Both the position numbers and the translations under genes were made by a program. 64,000 bases of DNA from Alphaproteobacteria bacterium (lineage in GTDB: Bacteria; Pseudomonadota; Alphaproteobacteria; Reyranellales; Reyranellaceae), in NCBI GenBank assembly GCA_019635875.1, contig JAHBYP010000006.1, positions 62,001 to 126,000 of the forward strand, given 5' to 3'. Below the pieces are notes generated by a model. That model saw only the letters and a list, made by a program, of their open reading frames with translations. It made no database searches and was not told the DNA's origin. Shown one piece after another: positions 1 to 8,609 of this stretch; position 1 is the first letter of the stretch; each line of letters begins with the position of its first letter.

Positions 1-523
1 TGCCGGCATCGACCTCTTGGCCACGGCGCCCGATCCGCACGCGCCCGACGTCGCGCTGCTGTCGCGCGCCGCGCGCTCGATCGGCATCCGCACGTCGGAC
101 GGCGACACCTGGGAGGACGTGTTCTTCCGCGTCATGCTGGAGCGCGTCGAGGGCAGGCTGGGCTTCGGCCGGCCGACTATCCTGTGCGACTACCCGGTGT
201 CGATGGCGGCGCTGTCGCGGCCCAGGCCCGACGATCCGCGCCTGGCCGAGCGCTTCGAGCTCTATGCCTGCGGCGTGGAGCTGGCCAACGCCTTCGGCGA
301 GCTCACCGACGCCGCCCAGCAGCGCGAGCGCTTCGAGGCGGACATGGCCCTGAAGCAGGCGCTCTATGGCGAGCGCTATCCGATCGACGAGGACTTCCTC
401 GCCGCGCTGGAGCACGGCCTGCCGGACTGCGCAGGCATCGCGCTGGGCTTCGATCGCCTGGCAATGCTCTGCCTCGGCGCCGAGCGCATCGAGGACGTGC
501 TGTGGCTGCCGGTGGCGCGGTGA
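1..523 (+). CDS. epmA: EF-P lysine aminoacylase EpmA, C-terminal part (5' end outside window)
   Basis: The reading frame is open from base 2 and ends at TGA 521-523, so only the last ~173 residues are present. The sequence resembles the C-terminal catalytic half of EpmA (GenX/PoxA), a class II lysyl-tRNA-synthetase paralogue that attaches (R)-beta-lysine to a lysine of elongation factor P. The segment GIALGFDRLAML near the end is a class II motif 3 carrying the ATP-binding arginine. FELYACGVELANAF upstream matches the conserved block around motif 2/3 of LysRS-like enzymes. No anticodon-binding domain can be judged because the N-terminus is missing. The gene runs convergent to the lipoprotein gene downstream, with a palindrome between their stops. 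A generic LysRS is less likely given the tight C-terminus that stops directly after motif 3. Confidence 0.85.
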   Translation, partial: AGIDLLATAPDPHAPDVALLSRAARSIGIRTSDGDTWEDVFFRVMLERVEGRLGFGRPTILCDYPVSMAALSRPRPDDPRLAERFELYACGVELANAFGELTDAAQQRERFEADMALKQALYGERYPIDEDFLAALEHGLPDCAGIALGFDRLAMLCLGAERIEDVLWLPVAR

Positions 524-527
524 TCAT

Positions 528-585
528 GGGAGCGCCGGCGTCCCGCCGGCATCATGAGAAGAGCCGACGGGACGCCGGCGCTCCC
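528..585. repeat. Dispersed palindrome family C, full copy
   Basis: The arm GGGAGCGCCGGCGTCCCGCC at 528-547 is repeated in inverted form at about 566-585 around a short AT-richer centre. It sits between the convergent stops of epmA (523) and the lipoprotein gene (588), where the transcript would fold into a long hairpin. A half copy recurs at 3756-3781, so this is a dispersed element rather than a one-off terminator. There is no T-run after the stem, so a classic intrinsic terminator is not shown. Confidence 0.75.
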
Positions 586-587
586 AG

Positions 588-1043
588 TCAGATCACGTAC
601 AGATCGCAGTACCTGTTGTGCGTCAGCGGCATGTCGCCTGGGCGCGCGCTGACAGTCGTGGCGCCGGCCGGCGTGCCCAGCCGCGTGGCGCCGGGCGTGC
701 CGGTGCGCAGCCGCCCCGGATCGATGCCGGCGTTGATCAGGATGTCGCGCATGGTGCGGGCACGGCGCTGGCTCAGGCCCTGATTGAATTGCGGGCTGCC
801 CTTGGCGTCGGTATGGCACTCGATCATCACCGGCCGGCCGCGGCTCTCGCCGCGCAGCAGCGCGACGTCACGCGCGAAGCGATGCGCCGTCTCGACATGC
901 GCGCGATAGCCCAGCGCGCTGGTGCGATCGAAGGTGACGCGGCTGAGCAGCAGGCGCGACGATCCCGCCTCGCCGGAATCGCCGGCGATGCATCCCGTCG
1001 CCAGCGCGCACAGCAGCAGCAGCGGCGCGCGCACGGCGCTCAC
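588..1043 (-). CDS. OmpA-family outer-membrane lipoprotein
   Basis: A 151-residue lipoprotein. The chosen GTG start (1043-1041) overlaps the thiE stop as GTGA, and the protein then begins [18 protein letters not shown], a short hydrophobic signal with lipobox L-A-T-G-C. The C-terminal half has the OmpA/Pal peptidoglycan-binding pattern: a beta-alpha start FDRTSALGY, then [10 protein letters not shown] (usually GHTD), then LSQRRARTM and a GIDPGRL segment. The family anchors the outer membrane to peptidoglycan. The domain is divergent, so peptidoglycan binding is inferred. It is the last gene of a tightly overlapping minus-strand run fba-thiE-this gene and ends just before palindrome C. Confidence 0.7.
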   Translation of the reverse strand: MSAVRAPLLLLCALATGCIAGDSGEAGSSRLLLSRVTFDRTSALGYRAHVETAHRFARDVALLRGESRGRPVMIECHTDAKGSPQFNQGLSQRRARTMRDILINAGIDPGRLRTGTPGATRLGTPAGATTVSARPGDMPLTHNRYCDLYVI

Positions 1044-1687
1044 CGCGCCAGCTCGCCGAAGATCGTTTCGAAGGCCCGCACCGCAGCGGTCGGCCCCTCG
1101 GGATGACCCCACACGCCGTTGGCGACAGCGAGAAAATCGGCCCCGGCCTCGACCAGGGGGCGGCAATTCTCCGTGGTGATGCCGCCGATGGCGACCGACG
1201 GCACGGTCATCATCTCGTCCCACCACTCGAGGATGTCGAGCGGCGCCGGCGTCGTGGCGCTCTTGGTCGACGAGGTGAAGAAGGCGCCGAAGGCGACGTA
1301 GTCGGCGCCGGCCTCGGCGGCCTCCATCGCCAGGTGGCGCGAGGCCTTGCAGGTGACGCCGACGATGCGATCGGGCCCCAGCAGCCGGCGCGCCTCGGCG
1401 TAGGGCGTATCCTCCTGGCCGACATGCACGCCGTCGCAGTCGAGCTTCAGCGCCAGGTCGGGCCGGTCGTTCATGATCAGCGCCACGTCGCGCAGCTGGC
1501 AGATCGGCCGCAGCACGTCGGCGGCGCGCGCGATGTGGTCGTCGCCGACATCCTTCAGTCTCAGCTGCAGCACCGCCACGTCGCCGCCCTCGAGCGCCGC
1601 GCGCAGCTCGTCGGCGAAGATCTGCGGATGCGGCAGCGCCGGTGGCGTGATCAGGTAGAGCCGGCAGCGCTGCGCCTGGTTGCTCAC
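1040..1687 (-). CDS. thiE: Thiamine-phosphate synthase
   Basis: A 215-residue TIM-barrel enzyme joining HMP-pyrophosphate and the thiazole phosphate to give thiamine phosphate. Diagnostic segments are VLQLRLKD near residue 40 (pyrophosphate-binding strand), [20 protein letters not shown], the block around [16 protein letters not shown] and AIGGITTEN. The start is GTG at 1687-1685, overlapping the fba stop by 4 bp (ATGTGA), which implies translational coupling. thiD, the kinase making HMP-PP, lies 36 kb away in this window. Coupling of thiE to a class I aldolase recurs in alphaproteobacterial Calvin/glycolytic clusters and is known context rather than functional linkage. Confidence 0.92.
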   Translation of the reverse strand: MSNQAQRCRLYLITPPALPHPQIFADELRAALEGGDVAVLQLRLKDVGDDHIARAADVLRPICQLRDVALIMNDRPDLALKLDCDGVHVGQEDTPYAEARRLLGPDRIVGVTCKASRHLAMEAAEAGADYVAFGAFFTSSTKSATTPAPLDILEWWDEMMTVPSVAIGGITTENCRPLVEAGADFLAVANGVWGHPEGPTAAVRAFETIFGELAR

Positions 1688-2604
1688 ATCTTGCCCTGGT
1701 AGATGGCGATGATCTTATCGAGCATGTCGATCGCCTCGGCGCGCGGGCGCTGGAAGGTGTTGCGGCCGATGATCGAGCCGTTGGCGCCGCCGTCGCGCAA
1801 TCCACGGATCTCGTTGTAGAGGCCGTCGAGATCCTTGGCCTCGCCGCCGGAGAACACGACGATGCGCCTTCCGTTGAAGGTCGCCTTCATCACGTGCTCG
1901 ATGCGCTTGGCGAGCGTCGAGCCGTCGACCTTGGCCTTCTCGTAGGCGGCCTTGGCCTCGGGCTGCCACAGCACGTCGGTCGGCGGCTTGACCTTGATGA
2001 TGTGCGCGCCGAGCAGCGCGGCGATGTGAGCGGCGTAGGCGCAGACGTCGAGCGCGGTCTCGCCCGCCTTGTCGAGCTTGCCGCCGCGCGGATAGGACCA
2101 CATGACGACGGCGAGGCCGTATGACTTGGCCTCGGCGGCCATCTCGCGGATCTCCTCCATCATCTCATACTGGTCTTCCGAGCCGGGATAGATGGTGAAG
2201 CCGATCGCCGAGCAGCCGATTCGCAGCGCGTCCTTCACCGAGGCGGTGACCGCCTGGTCCTTGTTGGTCGACAGCGAGTTGGCGCTGTTGACCTTGAGGA
2301 TGGTCGGGATCGCGCCGGCGAAGGAGTCGGCGCCGGCCTCGAGCGGCCCCAGTGGTGCCGCATAGGCGTTGAGCCCCGCGTCGACCGCGAGCTGGTAGTG
2401 GTAGTGCGGGTCGTAGGCGTCGGGGTTGGGCGCGAAGGAACGCGCCGGGCCATGCTCGAAGCCCTGGTCGACGGGCAGGATCACCATCCTGCCCGAGCCG
2501 CCCAGCTTGCCGTGCATCAGCATGCGCGCGAGGTTGCCCTTGGTGCCGGGATTGTCGCTCTCGTAGTTGTCGAGGATCTTTTTGACGGTACGGGTGATCT
2601 TCAC
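1684..2604 (-). CDS. fba: Class I fructose-bisphosphate aldolase (DhnA/FbaB type)
   Basis: A 306-residue aldolase that cleaves or forms fructose 1,6-bisphosphate in glycolysis and gluconeogenesis. It belongs to the DhnA-type class I family: the substrate loop [13 protein letters not shown] lies near residue 45, and the Schiff-base lysine is expected in HIIKVKPP near residue 200. The phosphate-binding end is VFSGGEAKD followed by [13 protein letters not shown]. No metal-binding class II motif is present. It precedes and overlaps thiE by 4 bp. Upstream, across a family A palindrome, is puuE rather than pgk, although pgk usually sits between gap and fba in related clusters. Confidence 0.92.
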   Translation of the reverse strand: MKITRTVKKILDNYESDNPGTKGNLARMLMHGKLGGSGRMVILPVDQGFEHGPARSFAPNPDAYDPHYHYQLAVDAGLNAYAAPLGPLEAGADSFAGAIPTILKVNSANSLSTNKDQAVTASVKDALRIGCSAIGFTIYPGSEDQYEMMEEIREMAAEAKSYGLAVVMWSYPRGGKLDKAGETALDVCAYAAHIAALLGAHIIKVKPPTDVLWQPEAKAAYEKAKVDGSTLAKRIEHVMKATFNGRRIVVFSGGEAKDLDGLYNEIRGLRDGGANGSIIGRNTFQRPRAEAIDMLDKIIAIYQGKM

Positions 2605-2690
2605 GGCTTCCCTCCTGGGGCGCCTGCGGGGGCGCCGGTCGCGGCGTTTCTAGCGAGGGCCGACTTGCTTGTAAACGCGGGGTCCGTTCC

Positions 2691-2812
2691 CTTCCCCCGG
2701 AGGGGGAAGGTGCCCGCAGGGCGGATGGGGGATGTCGAAGACGAACGCAGGAGTCCGTCTTCGACATCCCCCTTCCGTCGCTTCGCGCCACCTTCCACCT
2801 CCGGGGGAAGGG
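2691..2812. repeat. Dispersed palindrome family A, full copy
   Basis: A bipartite palindrome of about 120 bp. Outer hairpins with the core CTTCCCCCGGAGGGGGAAGG flank an inner pair of arms (GGGGGATGTCGAAGACGAAC and its near complement). It lies between puuE and fba, both on the minus strand. Similar full copies occur at 27767-27898, 50976-51094 and 61635-61761. Confidence 0.85.
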
Positions 2813-2816
2813 AGGA

Positions 2817-3740
2817 TCATTCGTTCAGCCCCTTGCCCGGATAGGGATGGGTCTTGATCCAGTGGCGCGCGATGTCGACGCGGCGTGCCACCCAGACGTC
2901 CTTGTGCTTCATCACGTGGTCGAGGAAGCGCTGCAGCGCCCAGGCGCGCGCCGGGTGGCCCATGATGCGCATGTGCAGGCCGACATTCATCATCTTGGGC
3001 GCCGTCGCGCCCTCGGCGTAGAGCAGGTCGAAGGCGCCCTGGATGTAGGCCAGCCACTCCGATGTGGCGCCGATATTGCCCAGCAGCTTGGTATCGTTGT
3101 TGGTGATCGAGTAGGGGATCACCAGGTGTGGCTTTTCCGTGACCGTGGTCCAGTAGGGCAGCTCGTCGTTGTAGGTCTCGGAGTCGTAGAGGAAGCCGCC
3201 TTCCTCGACCAGCAGGCGCCGCGTGTTGACGCTGGGCGCGTAGCGCGAATACCAGCCATAGGGCCGCTCGCCGGTCATGCGCGCGATCGACTCGACGGCC
3301 TTGCGGATGTGCTCGCGCTCCTCCGCCTCGCTCAGCAGGAAGTGCTTCACCCAGCGCCAGCCATGGCTGCACACGTCGTAGCCGGCCTCCCGGATTGCGG
3401 CCGCCGCTGGCGGGTTGCGCTCCAGCGCCAGCCCGCAGCCATAGACGGTGATCGGCAGGCTGCGCTCCTGGAACAGGCGATGCAGGCGCCAGAAGCCGAC
3501 GCGGCTGCCGTACTCGAACATGGCCTCGCCGCCGAGGTCGCGGCCGCGCACGTCGGAGGCCGAGGTGCTGGCTTCGGTCAGCGCCGTCTCGGTGTAGCCC
3601 TCGCCGTCCTGCATCGAGGCTTCCGAGCCCTCCTCGAAGTTGACGACGAAGTTGATCGCCAGCCGCGCCCCGTTGGGCCATTGCGGGTTGGGCGGCTTGC
3701 CAGCGTAACCGATGAAGTCGCGCTTCGATTCCCAGGCCAT
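2817..3740 (-). CDS. puuE: Allantoinase, polysaccharide-deacetylase-like (PuuE family)
   Basis: A 307-residue protein of the NodB-homology fold matching the PuuE group, which hydrolyses allantoin to allantoate without a metal amidohydrolase domain. Recognisable parts are RDFIGYAGKPPNPQWP at the N-terminus, FVVNFEEGSE (the NodB DD motif replaced by N-F-E-E), YEYGSRVG-like FEYGSRVGFWR, SHGWRW near residue 125, and GWYSRYAPSVNTRRLL. The downstream allA makes a ureide pathway assignment attractive: allantoin to allantoate, then ureidoglycolate to glyoxylate and urea. Start ATG 3740-3738 has GGAGAG just upstream. Other pathway enzymes are not in this window. Confidence 0.82.
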   Translation of the reverse strand: MAWESKRDFIGYAGKPPNPQWPNGARLAINFVVNFEEGSEASMQDGEGYTETALTEASTSASDVRGRDLGGEAMFEYGSRVGFWRLHRLFQERSLPITVYGCGLALERNPPAAAAIREAGYDVCSHGWRWVKHFLLSEAEEREHIRKAVESIARMTGERPYGWYSRYAPSVNTRRLLVEEGGFLYDSETYNDELPYWTTVTEKPHLVIPYSITNNDTKLLGNIGATSEWLAYIQGAFDLLYAEGATAPKMMNVGLHMRIMGHPARAWALQRFLDHVMKHKDVWVARRVDIARHWIKTHPYPGKGLNE

Positions 3741-3755
3741 CGGGCTCTCCTCCTT

Positions 3756-3781
3756 GGGAGCGCCGGCGTCCCGCCGGCATC
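3756..3781. repeat. Dispersed palindrome family C, half copy
   Basis: The sequence GGGAGCGCCGGCGTCCCGCC continues into GGCATC, matching the left arm of the copy at 528-585. The second long arm is missing, although the unit has its own short internal inverted repeat (GCCGGCG / CGCCGGC). It lies between allA and puuE. Confidence 0.7.
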
Positions 3782-3796
3782 TTCATGCGCTCGGGC

Positions 3797-4273
3797 TCAC
3801 TCATCCACCGTGACGGTGAACGGCGGCACCCTGACGAATTCCTCGTCGGTCGGCCCGCCGTCGCGCCACATGAAGATGGCGAAGCGCGCGGCGCGGTCGA
3901 GCACGGTGAGCCCGTGATGCCAGGTGTCGGCGCGATAGGTCACGCCCTGGCCGGGGCCGGCGACGAAGGCGATGGCCTTCGCCGCGTCGGGTCCGCCGCC
4001 TGGGGCATGCGGGCAGACCACGACCAGCCAGCGCGACACGTCGAGCGGCACGAAGGTCTGCGAGGAGAATTCGTGGCGCTCCAGCAGATCGCTCTCCAGC
4101 ACCGGCCGCTCGAGCGGCACGCGATGCGAGAGCGAGACGCTGGGCCGCGCATTCGCGCGACTGTTGGCGAGCGCGCTCTCGAAATAGGCGCGGCCCGGAT
4201 CCTTGGGCGGTGTCAGCACCTCGCCGTAGGGCGCGAACGCCTCGGCTGTCAGCGGGCGTGCGAGCAGCCGCAT
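3797..4273 (-). CDS. allA: Ureidoglycolate lyase
   Basis: A 158-residue cupin-like protein matching AllA, which splits ureidoglycolate into glyoxylate and urea. It begins MRLLARPLTAEAFAPYGEVL, a typical start of the family, followed by FSSQTFVPLD, WLVVVCPH and GVTYRADTWHHGLTVLD, where the conserved histidines lie. FAIFMWRDGGPTDEE closes the domain. The start ATG 4273-4271 sits 5 bp after the stop of the preceding minus-strand gene, so the two are probably cotranscribed with puuE. Length agrees with the family (about 160 residues). Confidence 0.85.
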   Translation of the reverse strand: MRLLARPLTAEAFAPYGEVLTPPKDPGRAYFESALANSRANARPSVSLSHRVPLERPVLESDLLERHEFSSQTFVPLDVSRWLVVVCPHAPGGGPDAAKAIAFVAGPGQGVTYRADTWHHGLTVLDRAARFAIFMWRDGGPTDEEFVRVPPFTVTVDE

Positions 4274-4278
4274 GGGCT

Positions 4279-4803
4279 TCAGCCCTCGCGGCCGGCGAGC
4301 AAGGCCTGGCAGGCGGCCAGTGGATCGCGGCTGTGGATCAGGTCGAGATGGGTCGGCGGCCGCTCGATCAGCCGCGCATCGTGGCGCTGGGCGATGTCCA
4401 TCAGCCTCGCGGCGGCCGCCGCGTTGCCGGCGAAGGCGACGGTCTTCAGCCCGACGCGGAAGGCTGCCAGCGCATGGCCCGGCGCGCCGTCGCAATCGAG
4501 CACGATCTCGGCGTCGGCGGTCGGGAACAGCGCCTGCGCGCGCTTGACGATCGCCGCCCAGAACGCCGCGCCATGCGTATAGGAGGCGCCGGCCGGGCTG
4601 ATCAGGGTGATGTTCGCCCTGGCCTCGCCCGCCGCCTGCAGCGCCGCCGAGACGTGCTTCCAGCCGTGCACCACGATCACCGTGCGGCGCGGCGCCTCGC
4701 CGCGCCATGCCGTGATCGCGACGCGCTGCGATGTGTTGGACACCACCACGCGCGGCTTAGCTGCCGCAGCGGCCTTGGCGCGGGCGGGCTGCTTGCTCTT
4801 CAT
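4279..4803 (-). CDS. Conserved hypothetical protein, linked to ureide genes
   Basis: A 174-residue protein that I do not recognise. It starts with a basic, alanine-rich tail (about residues 1-18) and then a compact alpha/beta-like sequence containing TVIVVHGWKHV, ITLISPAGASYTHGAAF and AEIVLDCDGAPGHALAAFR. No signal peptide or membrane segment is evident. Its stop lies 5 bp upstream of allA, so it is probably the first gene of an operon with allA and puuE. A role in purine or ureide metabolism is inferred only from this position. Confidence 0.6.
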   Translation of the reverse strand: MKSKQPARAKAAAAAKPRVVVSNTSQRVAITAWRGEAPRRTVIVVHGWKHVSAALQAAGEARANITLISPAGASYTHGAAFWAAIVKRAQALFPTADAEIVLDCDGAPGHALAAFRVGLKTVAFAGNAAAAARLMDIAQRHDARLIERPPTHLDLIHSRDPLAACQALLAGREG

Positions 4804-4830
4804 GCGCCTACGATGGAGCGGTTTCGGCGC

Positions 4831-4874
4831 AAGGGGAAGGGGGATGCTTTTGCCCTTCCCCCCTCCGGGGAAGG
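4831..4874. repeat. Dispersed palindrome family A, short copy
   Basis: GGGGAAGGGGGATGC is followed after a short gap by CCTTCCCCCCTCCGGGGAAG. This is a shortened form of the family A hairpin, lying just past the gap stop codon (4891) on the minus strand, between gap and the hypothetical gene. Confidence 0.65.
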
Positions 4875-4890
4875 TAGGACTTGCTGCGCC

Positions 4891-5898
4891 TCAGCCCAGC
4901 TTGCCCATGGCGACGGCGGTGTCGCTCATGCGGTTGGAGAAGCCCCACTCGTTGTCGTACCAGCTCATGACGCGCACCAGCGTGCCGTCCATCACCTTGG
5001 TCTGGTCGATGTGGAAGACCGAAGAATGCGGATCGTGGTTGAAGTCGACCGAGACGTTGGGCGCGTCGGTCCAGCCGAGGATACCCTTGAGCTGGTTGGC
5101 GGCGGCGCGCTTGATCGCCTCGTTGACCTCCTTGGCGTCGGTCTTCTTCTTGGCCACGAACTTGAAGTCGACGACCGATACGTTGGGGGTGGGCACACGG
5201 ATCGCCACGCCGTCGAGCTTGCCGTTGAGCTCGGGCAGCACCAGGCCGACGGCCTTCGCCGCGCCGGTCGAGGTCGGAATCATCGACAGGTTGGCGGCGC
5301 GCGCGCGGTAGAGGTCCTTGTGCATCGTGTCGAGCGTCGGCTGGTCGCCGGTATAGGCGTGGATCGTCGTCATGAAGCCCTTCTCGATGCCGATGGCGTC
5401 GTTGAGGACCTTGGCGACCGGGGCCAGGCAGTTCGTCGTGCACGAGGCGTTGGAGACGATGACGTGGTCCCTGGTCAGCTTGTCGTGGTTGACGCCGTAG
5501 ACCACCGTCAGGTCGGAATTCTCGCCCGGCGCCGAGATCAGCACGCGCCTGGCGCCGGCGGTCAGGTGCGCCGAGGCCTTGTCCTTCGCCGTAAAGATGC
5601 CGGTCGACTCCATGGCGATTTCGACACCGAGCTCCTTCCACGGCAGCTTCGAGGGGTCGCGCTCGGCCGTGACCTTGATCTTGCCGCGCCCGACATCGAT
5701 CGTGTCGCCCTCGACCTTGACGTCGCCCGGGAAGCGGCCGTGCACCGAGTCGAAGCGGAAGAGGTGGGCGTTGGTCTCGACCGGGCCCAGATCGTTGACG
5801 CCGACGACCTCGATGTCCTTGCGGCCCGACTCGATGATGGCGCGCAGGATGTTGCGGCCGATGCGGCCGAAGCCGTTGATGCCGACACGGACTGCCAT
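4891..5898 (-). CDS. gap: Glyceraldehyde-3-phosphate dehydrogenase, type I
   Basis: A 335-residue NAD(P)-dependent GAPDH oxidising glyceraldehyde 3-phosphate to 1,3-bisphosphoglycerate. The Rossmann start [16 protein letters not shown] is complete. The catalytic cysteine is in [12 protein letters not shown] near residue 150, and the active-site histidine is in the IHAYTGDQ block that follows. [13 protein letters not shown] ends the catalytic domain. Length and motifs are canonical. The gene lies 24 bp downstream of tkt on the same strand and is very likely in one operon with it. pgk, which normally follows gap in related clusters, is absent here. Confidence 0.95.
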   Translation of the reverse strand: MAVRVGINGFGRIGRNILRAIIESGRKDIEVVGVNDLGPVETNAHLFRFDSVHGRFPGDVKVEGDTIDVGRGKIKVTAERDPSKLPWKELGVEIAMESTGIFTAKDKASAHLTAGARRVLISAPGENSDLTVVYGVNHDKLTRDHVIVSNASCTTNCLAPVAKVLNDAIGIEKGFMTTIHAYTGDQPTLDTMHKDLYRARAANLSMIPTSTGAAKAVGLVLPELNGKLDGVAIRVPTPNVSVVDFKFVAKKKTDAKEVNEAIKRAAANQLKGILGWTDAPNVSVDFNHDPHSSVFHIDQTKVMDGTLVRVMSWYDNEWGFSNRMSDTAVAMGKLG

Positions 5899-5922
5899 GG
5901 TAATCCCTCCGTCTTGCTTCAG

Positions 5923-7944
5923 TCAGGCCCTGGCGGCGAGCGCGTCGCGCGCCGCTGAGGCGATGGCTTCCGGCGTGATGCCGAAGTGCTTGTAGAGATC
6001 GGCCGCCTTGCCCGAGGCGCCGAAGCCGCTCATGCCGACGAAGCGGCCGCGCCTGCCCAGCCAACGCTCCCAGCCGAACGATGTTGCCGCCTCGCACGCG
6101 ACGCGCACCGTGCCGTGCCGACCGAGGATCTCGACGCGATACTCCTCGGACTGCTGCGCGAAGAGCTCCCAGGACGGCATCGAGACCACGGCGGCGCTGA
6201 TCCCGTCGCTGGCCAGCAGCTCGCGCGCGGCGAGCGCCAGCGCGACTTCCGAGCCCGAGGCGATCAGGCGCGCGGAGTCGGCGGCCGAGCCGGCGAGGAT
6301 ATAGGCGCCCCTGGCCGAGCGGTTCTCGGCGATGCCACCGCAGATCGTCGGCACGTTCTGTCGCGTCAGCGCGATGACGCTGGGCGTCTCCGGCGAACGC
6401 AATGCCAGTTCCCAGCATTCCGCCGTCTCGACCACGTCGGCGGGGCGGAACACCTGCAGGTTGGGGATCGCGCGCAGGGCGGCGAGATGCTCGACCGGCT
6501 GGTGCGTCGGGCCATCCTCGCCCAGGCCGATCGAGTCGTGCGTCATGACGTAAATTACGCGCAGGCCCATCAGCGCCGACAGCCGGATCGAGGGCCGGCA
6601 ATAGTCGGTGAAGACCAGGAAGGTGCCGCCATAGGGGATCACGCCGCCATGCAGGGCGATGCCGTTCATCGCCGCGGCCATGGCATGCTCGCGGATGCCG
6701 TAGAAGACGTAACGGCCGTCCCACTGGCCCTTCTGCAGCGGCTTCAGCGTGGCGGTGCGGGTGTTGTTCGAGCCGGTGAGGTCGGCCGAGCCGCCGATGG
6801 TCTCGGGCAGCAGCGGGTTGATCACCTCGAGCACTTCCTGGCTCGACTTGCGCGTCGCCCAGGACGGCTTCTCGCTCGAGACCTTGGCCTTGAACGTGGC
6901 CAGCGCGCCGTCGAGCGCGGCGGGCAGCGCGCCGGACTGCCTTCGATCCCATTCCAGCCGGTCGGCCGCGGCCAGCGCGCCGAGGCGCGCCTGCCAGGCC
7001 TTGTGCGCGGCGGCGCCGCGCGTACCCAGCGCGCGCCAGGCGGCGAGGATATTGTCGGGGATCACGAACGGCGGATGCGGCCAGCCGAGCTTGGCGCGCG
7101 CGCCCTCGATCTCCTCCTTGCCCAGAGGCGCGCCGTGCGTGGCGGCGGTGCCGGCCTTCTTCGGCGCGCCGTAGCCGATCACGGTGCGGCAGGCGATCAT
7201 CGAGGGCTTGTCGGCGACGGCCTTGGCGAGGGTCATCGCCCGCTCGATTTGATCCGGGTCGTGGCCGTCGACGCGCTGCACGTGCCAGCCGGCGGCGGAG
7301 AAGCGCATCAGGTGATCTTCCGAGGTCGACAGCGACGTCGCGCCGTCGATCGAGATGCCGTTGTCGTCGAACAGCACGATCAGGCGGCCCAGCCCGAGAT
7401 GGCCGGCCAGCGTGATCGCCTCCTGGCCGATGCCTTCCATCAGGCAGCCATCACCCGCGATGGCCCACGTGTAGTGATCGACCACGGCGTCGCCGAAATG
7501 CGCCGCCAGCGAGCGCTCGGCGATCGCCATGCCCACGGCGTTGCCCAGCCCCTGGCCGAGCGGGCCGGTCGTGGTCTCGATGCCGGCGGCATGGCCGTAT
7601 TCCGGATGGCCGGCGGTGCGCGAGCCGACCTGGCGGAAGTGCTTGAGCTCCTCCAGGGGCATGTCGGGGTAGCCGGTGAGATGGAGCAGGGAATACAGCA
7701 GCATCGAGCCGTGGCCGGCCGACAGCACGAAACGGTCGCGGTCGGGCCAGCTGGGATCAGCGGCGTCGAATTTCAGGAACTTCGAGAACAGCACCGTGGC
7801 CACGTCGGCCATGCCCATCGGCATGCCGGGATGGCCCGAATCGGCCTGCTGCACCGCGTCCATCGCCAGCGCCCGGATGGCGTTCGCCATGTCATTGTGG
7901 GCGATGACGGCTGATGTCGGAGCAGCGGCGGTCGAAACGGTCAT
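5923..7944 (-). CDS. tkt: Transketolase
   Basis: A thiamine-diphosphate enzyme of the pentose-phosphate and Calvin pathways, 673 residues from the chosen ATG at 7944-7942. The frame extends further upstream, but the family N-terminus (MANAIRALAMDAVQQADSGH, with the substrate histidine) starts soon after this ATG. ThDP binding is seen in the GDGCLMEGIGQEA motif followed by the distal asparagine region (LIVLFDDN). The Pyr domain has YGIREHAMAAAMNGIA and the transketolase C-terminal domain follows. Complete and canonical. It is divergent from the DUF4164/zapA genes. Confidence 0.95.
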   Translation of the reverse strand: MTVSTAAAPTSAVIAHNDMANAIRALAMDAVQQADSGHPGMPMGMADVATVLFSKFLKFDAADPSWPDRDRFVLSAGHGSMLLYSLLHLTGYPDMPLEELKHFRQVGSRTAGHPEYGHAAGIETTTGPLGQGLGNAVGMAIAERSLAAHFGDAVVDHYTWAIAGDGCLMEGIGQEAITLAGHLGLGRLIVLFDDNGISIDGATSLSTSEDHLMRFSAAGWHVQRVDGHDPDQIERAMTLAKAVADKPSMIACRTVIGYGAPKKAGTAATHGAPLGKEEIEGARAKLGWPHPPFVIPDNILAAWRALGTRGAAAHKAWQARLGALAAADRLEWDRRQSGALPAALDGALATFKAKVSSEKPSWATRKSSQEVLEVINPLLPETIGGSADLTGSNNTRTATLKPLQKGQWDGRYVFYGIREHAMAAAMNGIALHGGVIPYGGTFLVFTDYCRPSIRLSALMGLRVIYVMTHDSIGLGEDGPTHQPVEHLAALRAIPNLQVFRPADVVETAECWELALRSPETPSVIALTRQNVPTICGGIAENRSARGAYILAGSAADSARLIASGSEVALALAARELLASDGISAAVVSMPSWELFAQQSEEYRVEILGRHGTVRVACEAATSFGWERWLGRRGRFVGMSGFGASGKAADLYKHFGITPEAIASAARDALAARA

Positions 7945-8276
7945 GATCGGGATTTCTGCGGGCGCGAGGGCGGGAATCGGCCGGTTTGCCTGAGGGCGCG
8001 CACCATGCCGAGGGGTCCGCGCGGCGTCAATGCGCGCCATGTGCCGCTTGCCCGGCGACGCGAAACGATCGCCGGCGGCCGCCAGCCCCTTGAGGCGCAA
8101 GCGCTTTCGGCGTACTTGTCTGAATCAGTGGTTCAATGACGGTTTTGTGGAAGACGACCAGATATTGCGTGTGGATTGCTCATAGCCCGCGAGATATTGA
8201 CGGTATCGCTGCATGCGCCCATTCTAGGCCAATGCTGCAACAGGCCCCGGGCGAGCCCCACGAGAAAGAATTGCCG
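7945..8276. promoter_or_regulatory. Divergent intergenic region between tkt and the DUF4164 gene
   Basis: This 332-bp non-coding stretch separates tkt (minus) from the DUF4164/zapA unit (plus). A candidate plus-strand promoter is TTGACG at 8198-8203 with CATTCT at 8220-8225 (16-bp spacer); the -35 fits the alphaproteobacterial consensus well and the -10 poorly. No confident minus-strand promoter for tkt was picked out. The tkt frame stays open into this region as far as about 8100 but shows no family similarity there. Confidence 0.4.
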
Positions 8277-8531
8277 ATGACGACGAAGCTCGACGAAGCC
8301 AAGGGCATCGACGAGGCCAAGGGCAAGGTCAACAACGCGCTCAGCCGGCTCGAGAAGATGATCGAGCAGCGCCTGCGCGAGGAGACCGCGCGGGCCGACG
8401 AACTGGCGGCCAAGCTCTCTGCGCTCGAAAGCCAGCACGAAGAGCTCAAGCGCGTCGCCTCCGATGTCGAGGCACGGCTCGAACGGGCGATGACGCATAT
8501 CCGCAATCTCCTGACGGCCGACCAGCGTTGA
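8277..8531 (+). CDS. Small coiled-coil protein, DUF4164-like
   Basis: An 84-residue protein that is almost entirely predicted coiled coil: heptad-rich stretches NALSRLEKMIEQRL and DELAAKLSALESQHEELKRV, with no cysteine and no membrane segment. Start ATG 8277 was chosen because GAGAAAGAA just upstream is a good ribosome-binding site and the upstream extension of the frame is unlike the family. The position immediately before zapA and divergent from tkt is typical of the alphaproteobacterial DUF4164 family, which I assign by context and pattern. The function is unknown; an accessory role with ZapA in division is only a guess. Confidence 0.65.
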   Translation: MTTKLDEAKGIDEAKGKVNNALSRLEKMIEQRLREETARADELAAKLSALESQHEELKRVASDVEARLERAMTHIRNLLTADQR

Positions 8532-8609
8532 CCGTCTCCGTCGCCTGCTCCACACTGGCGACCAATAACAACGATCGACCCCCTCCAAGAACGAATGTGA
8601 GTGCCGGCC

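Noticed and set aside
588..1805. A long minus-strand open frame covering the lipoprotein and thiE regions (405 codons)
   Set aside because: Its first two thirds are an out-of-frame reading of thiE rich in Arg and Ala; only the end from GTG 1043 encodes a recognisable lipoprotein.
4210..5958. A 582-codon plus-strand open frame across allA, the hypothetical gene and gap
   Set aside because: It is antisense to well-supported genes and has the Asp/Val/Gly/Arg-rich composition of a shadow frame in high-GC DNA.
5986..7914. A 642-codon plus-strand open frame opposite tkt
   Set aside because: Antisense shadow of transketolase, without family motifs.
8136..8276. A longer N-terminus for the DUF4164 protein
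   Set aside because: The upstream 47 codons lack the coiled-coil character and a good ribosome-binding site precedes ATG 8277.
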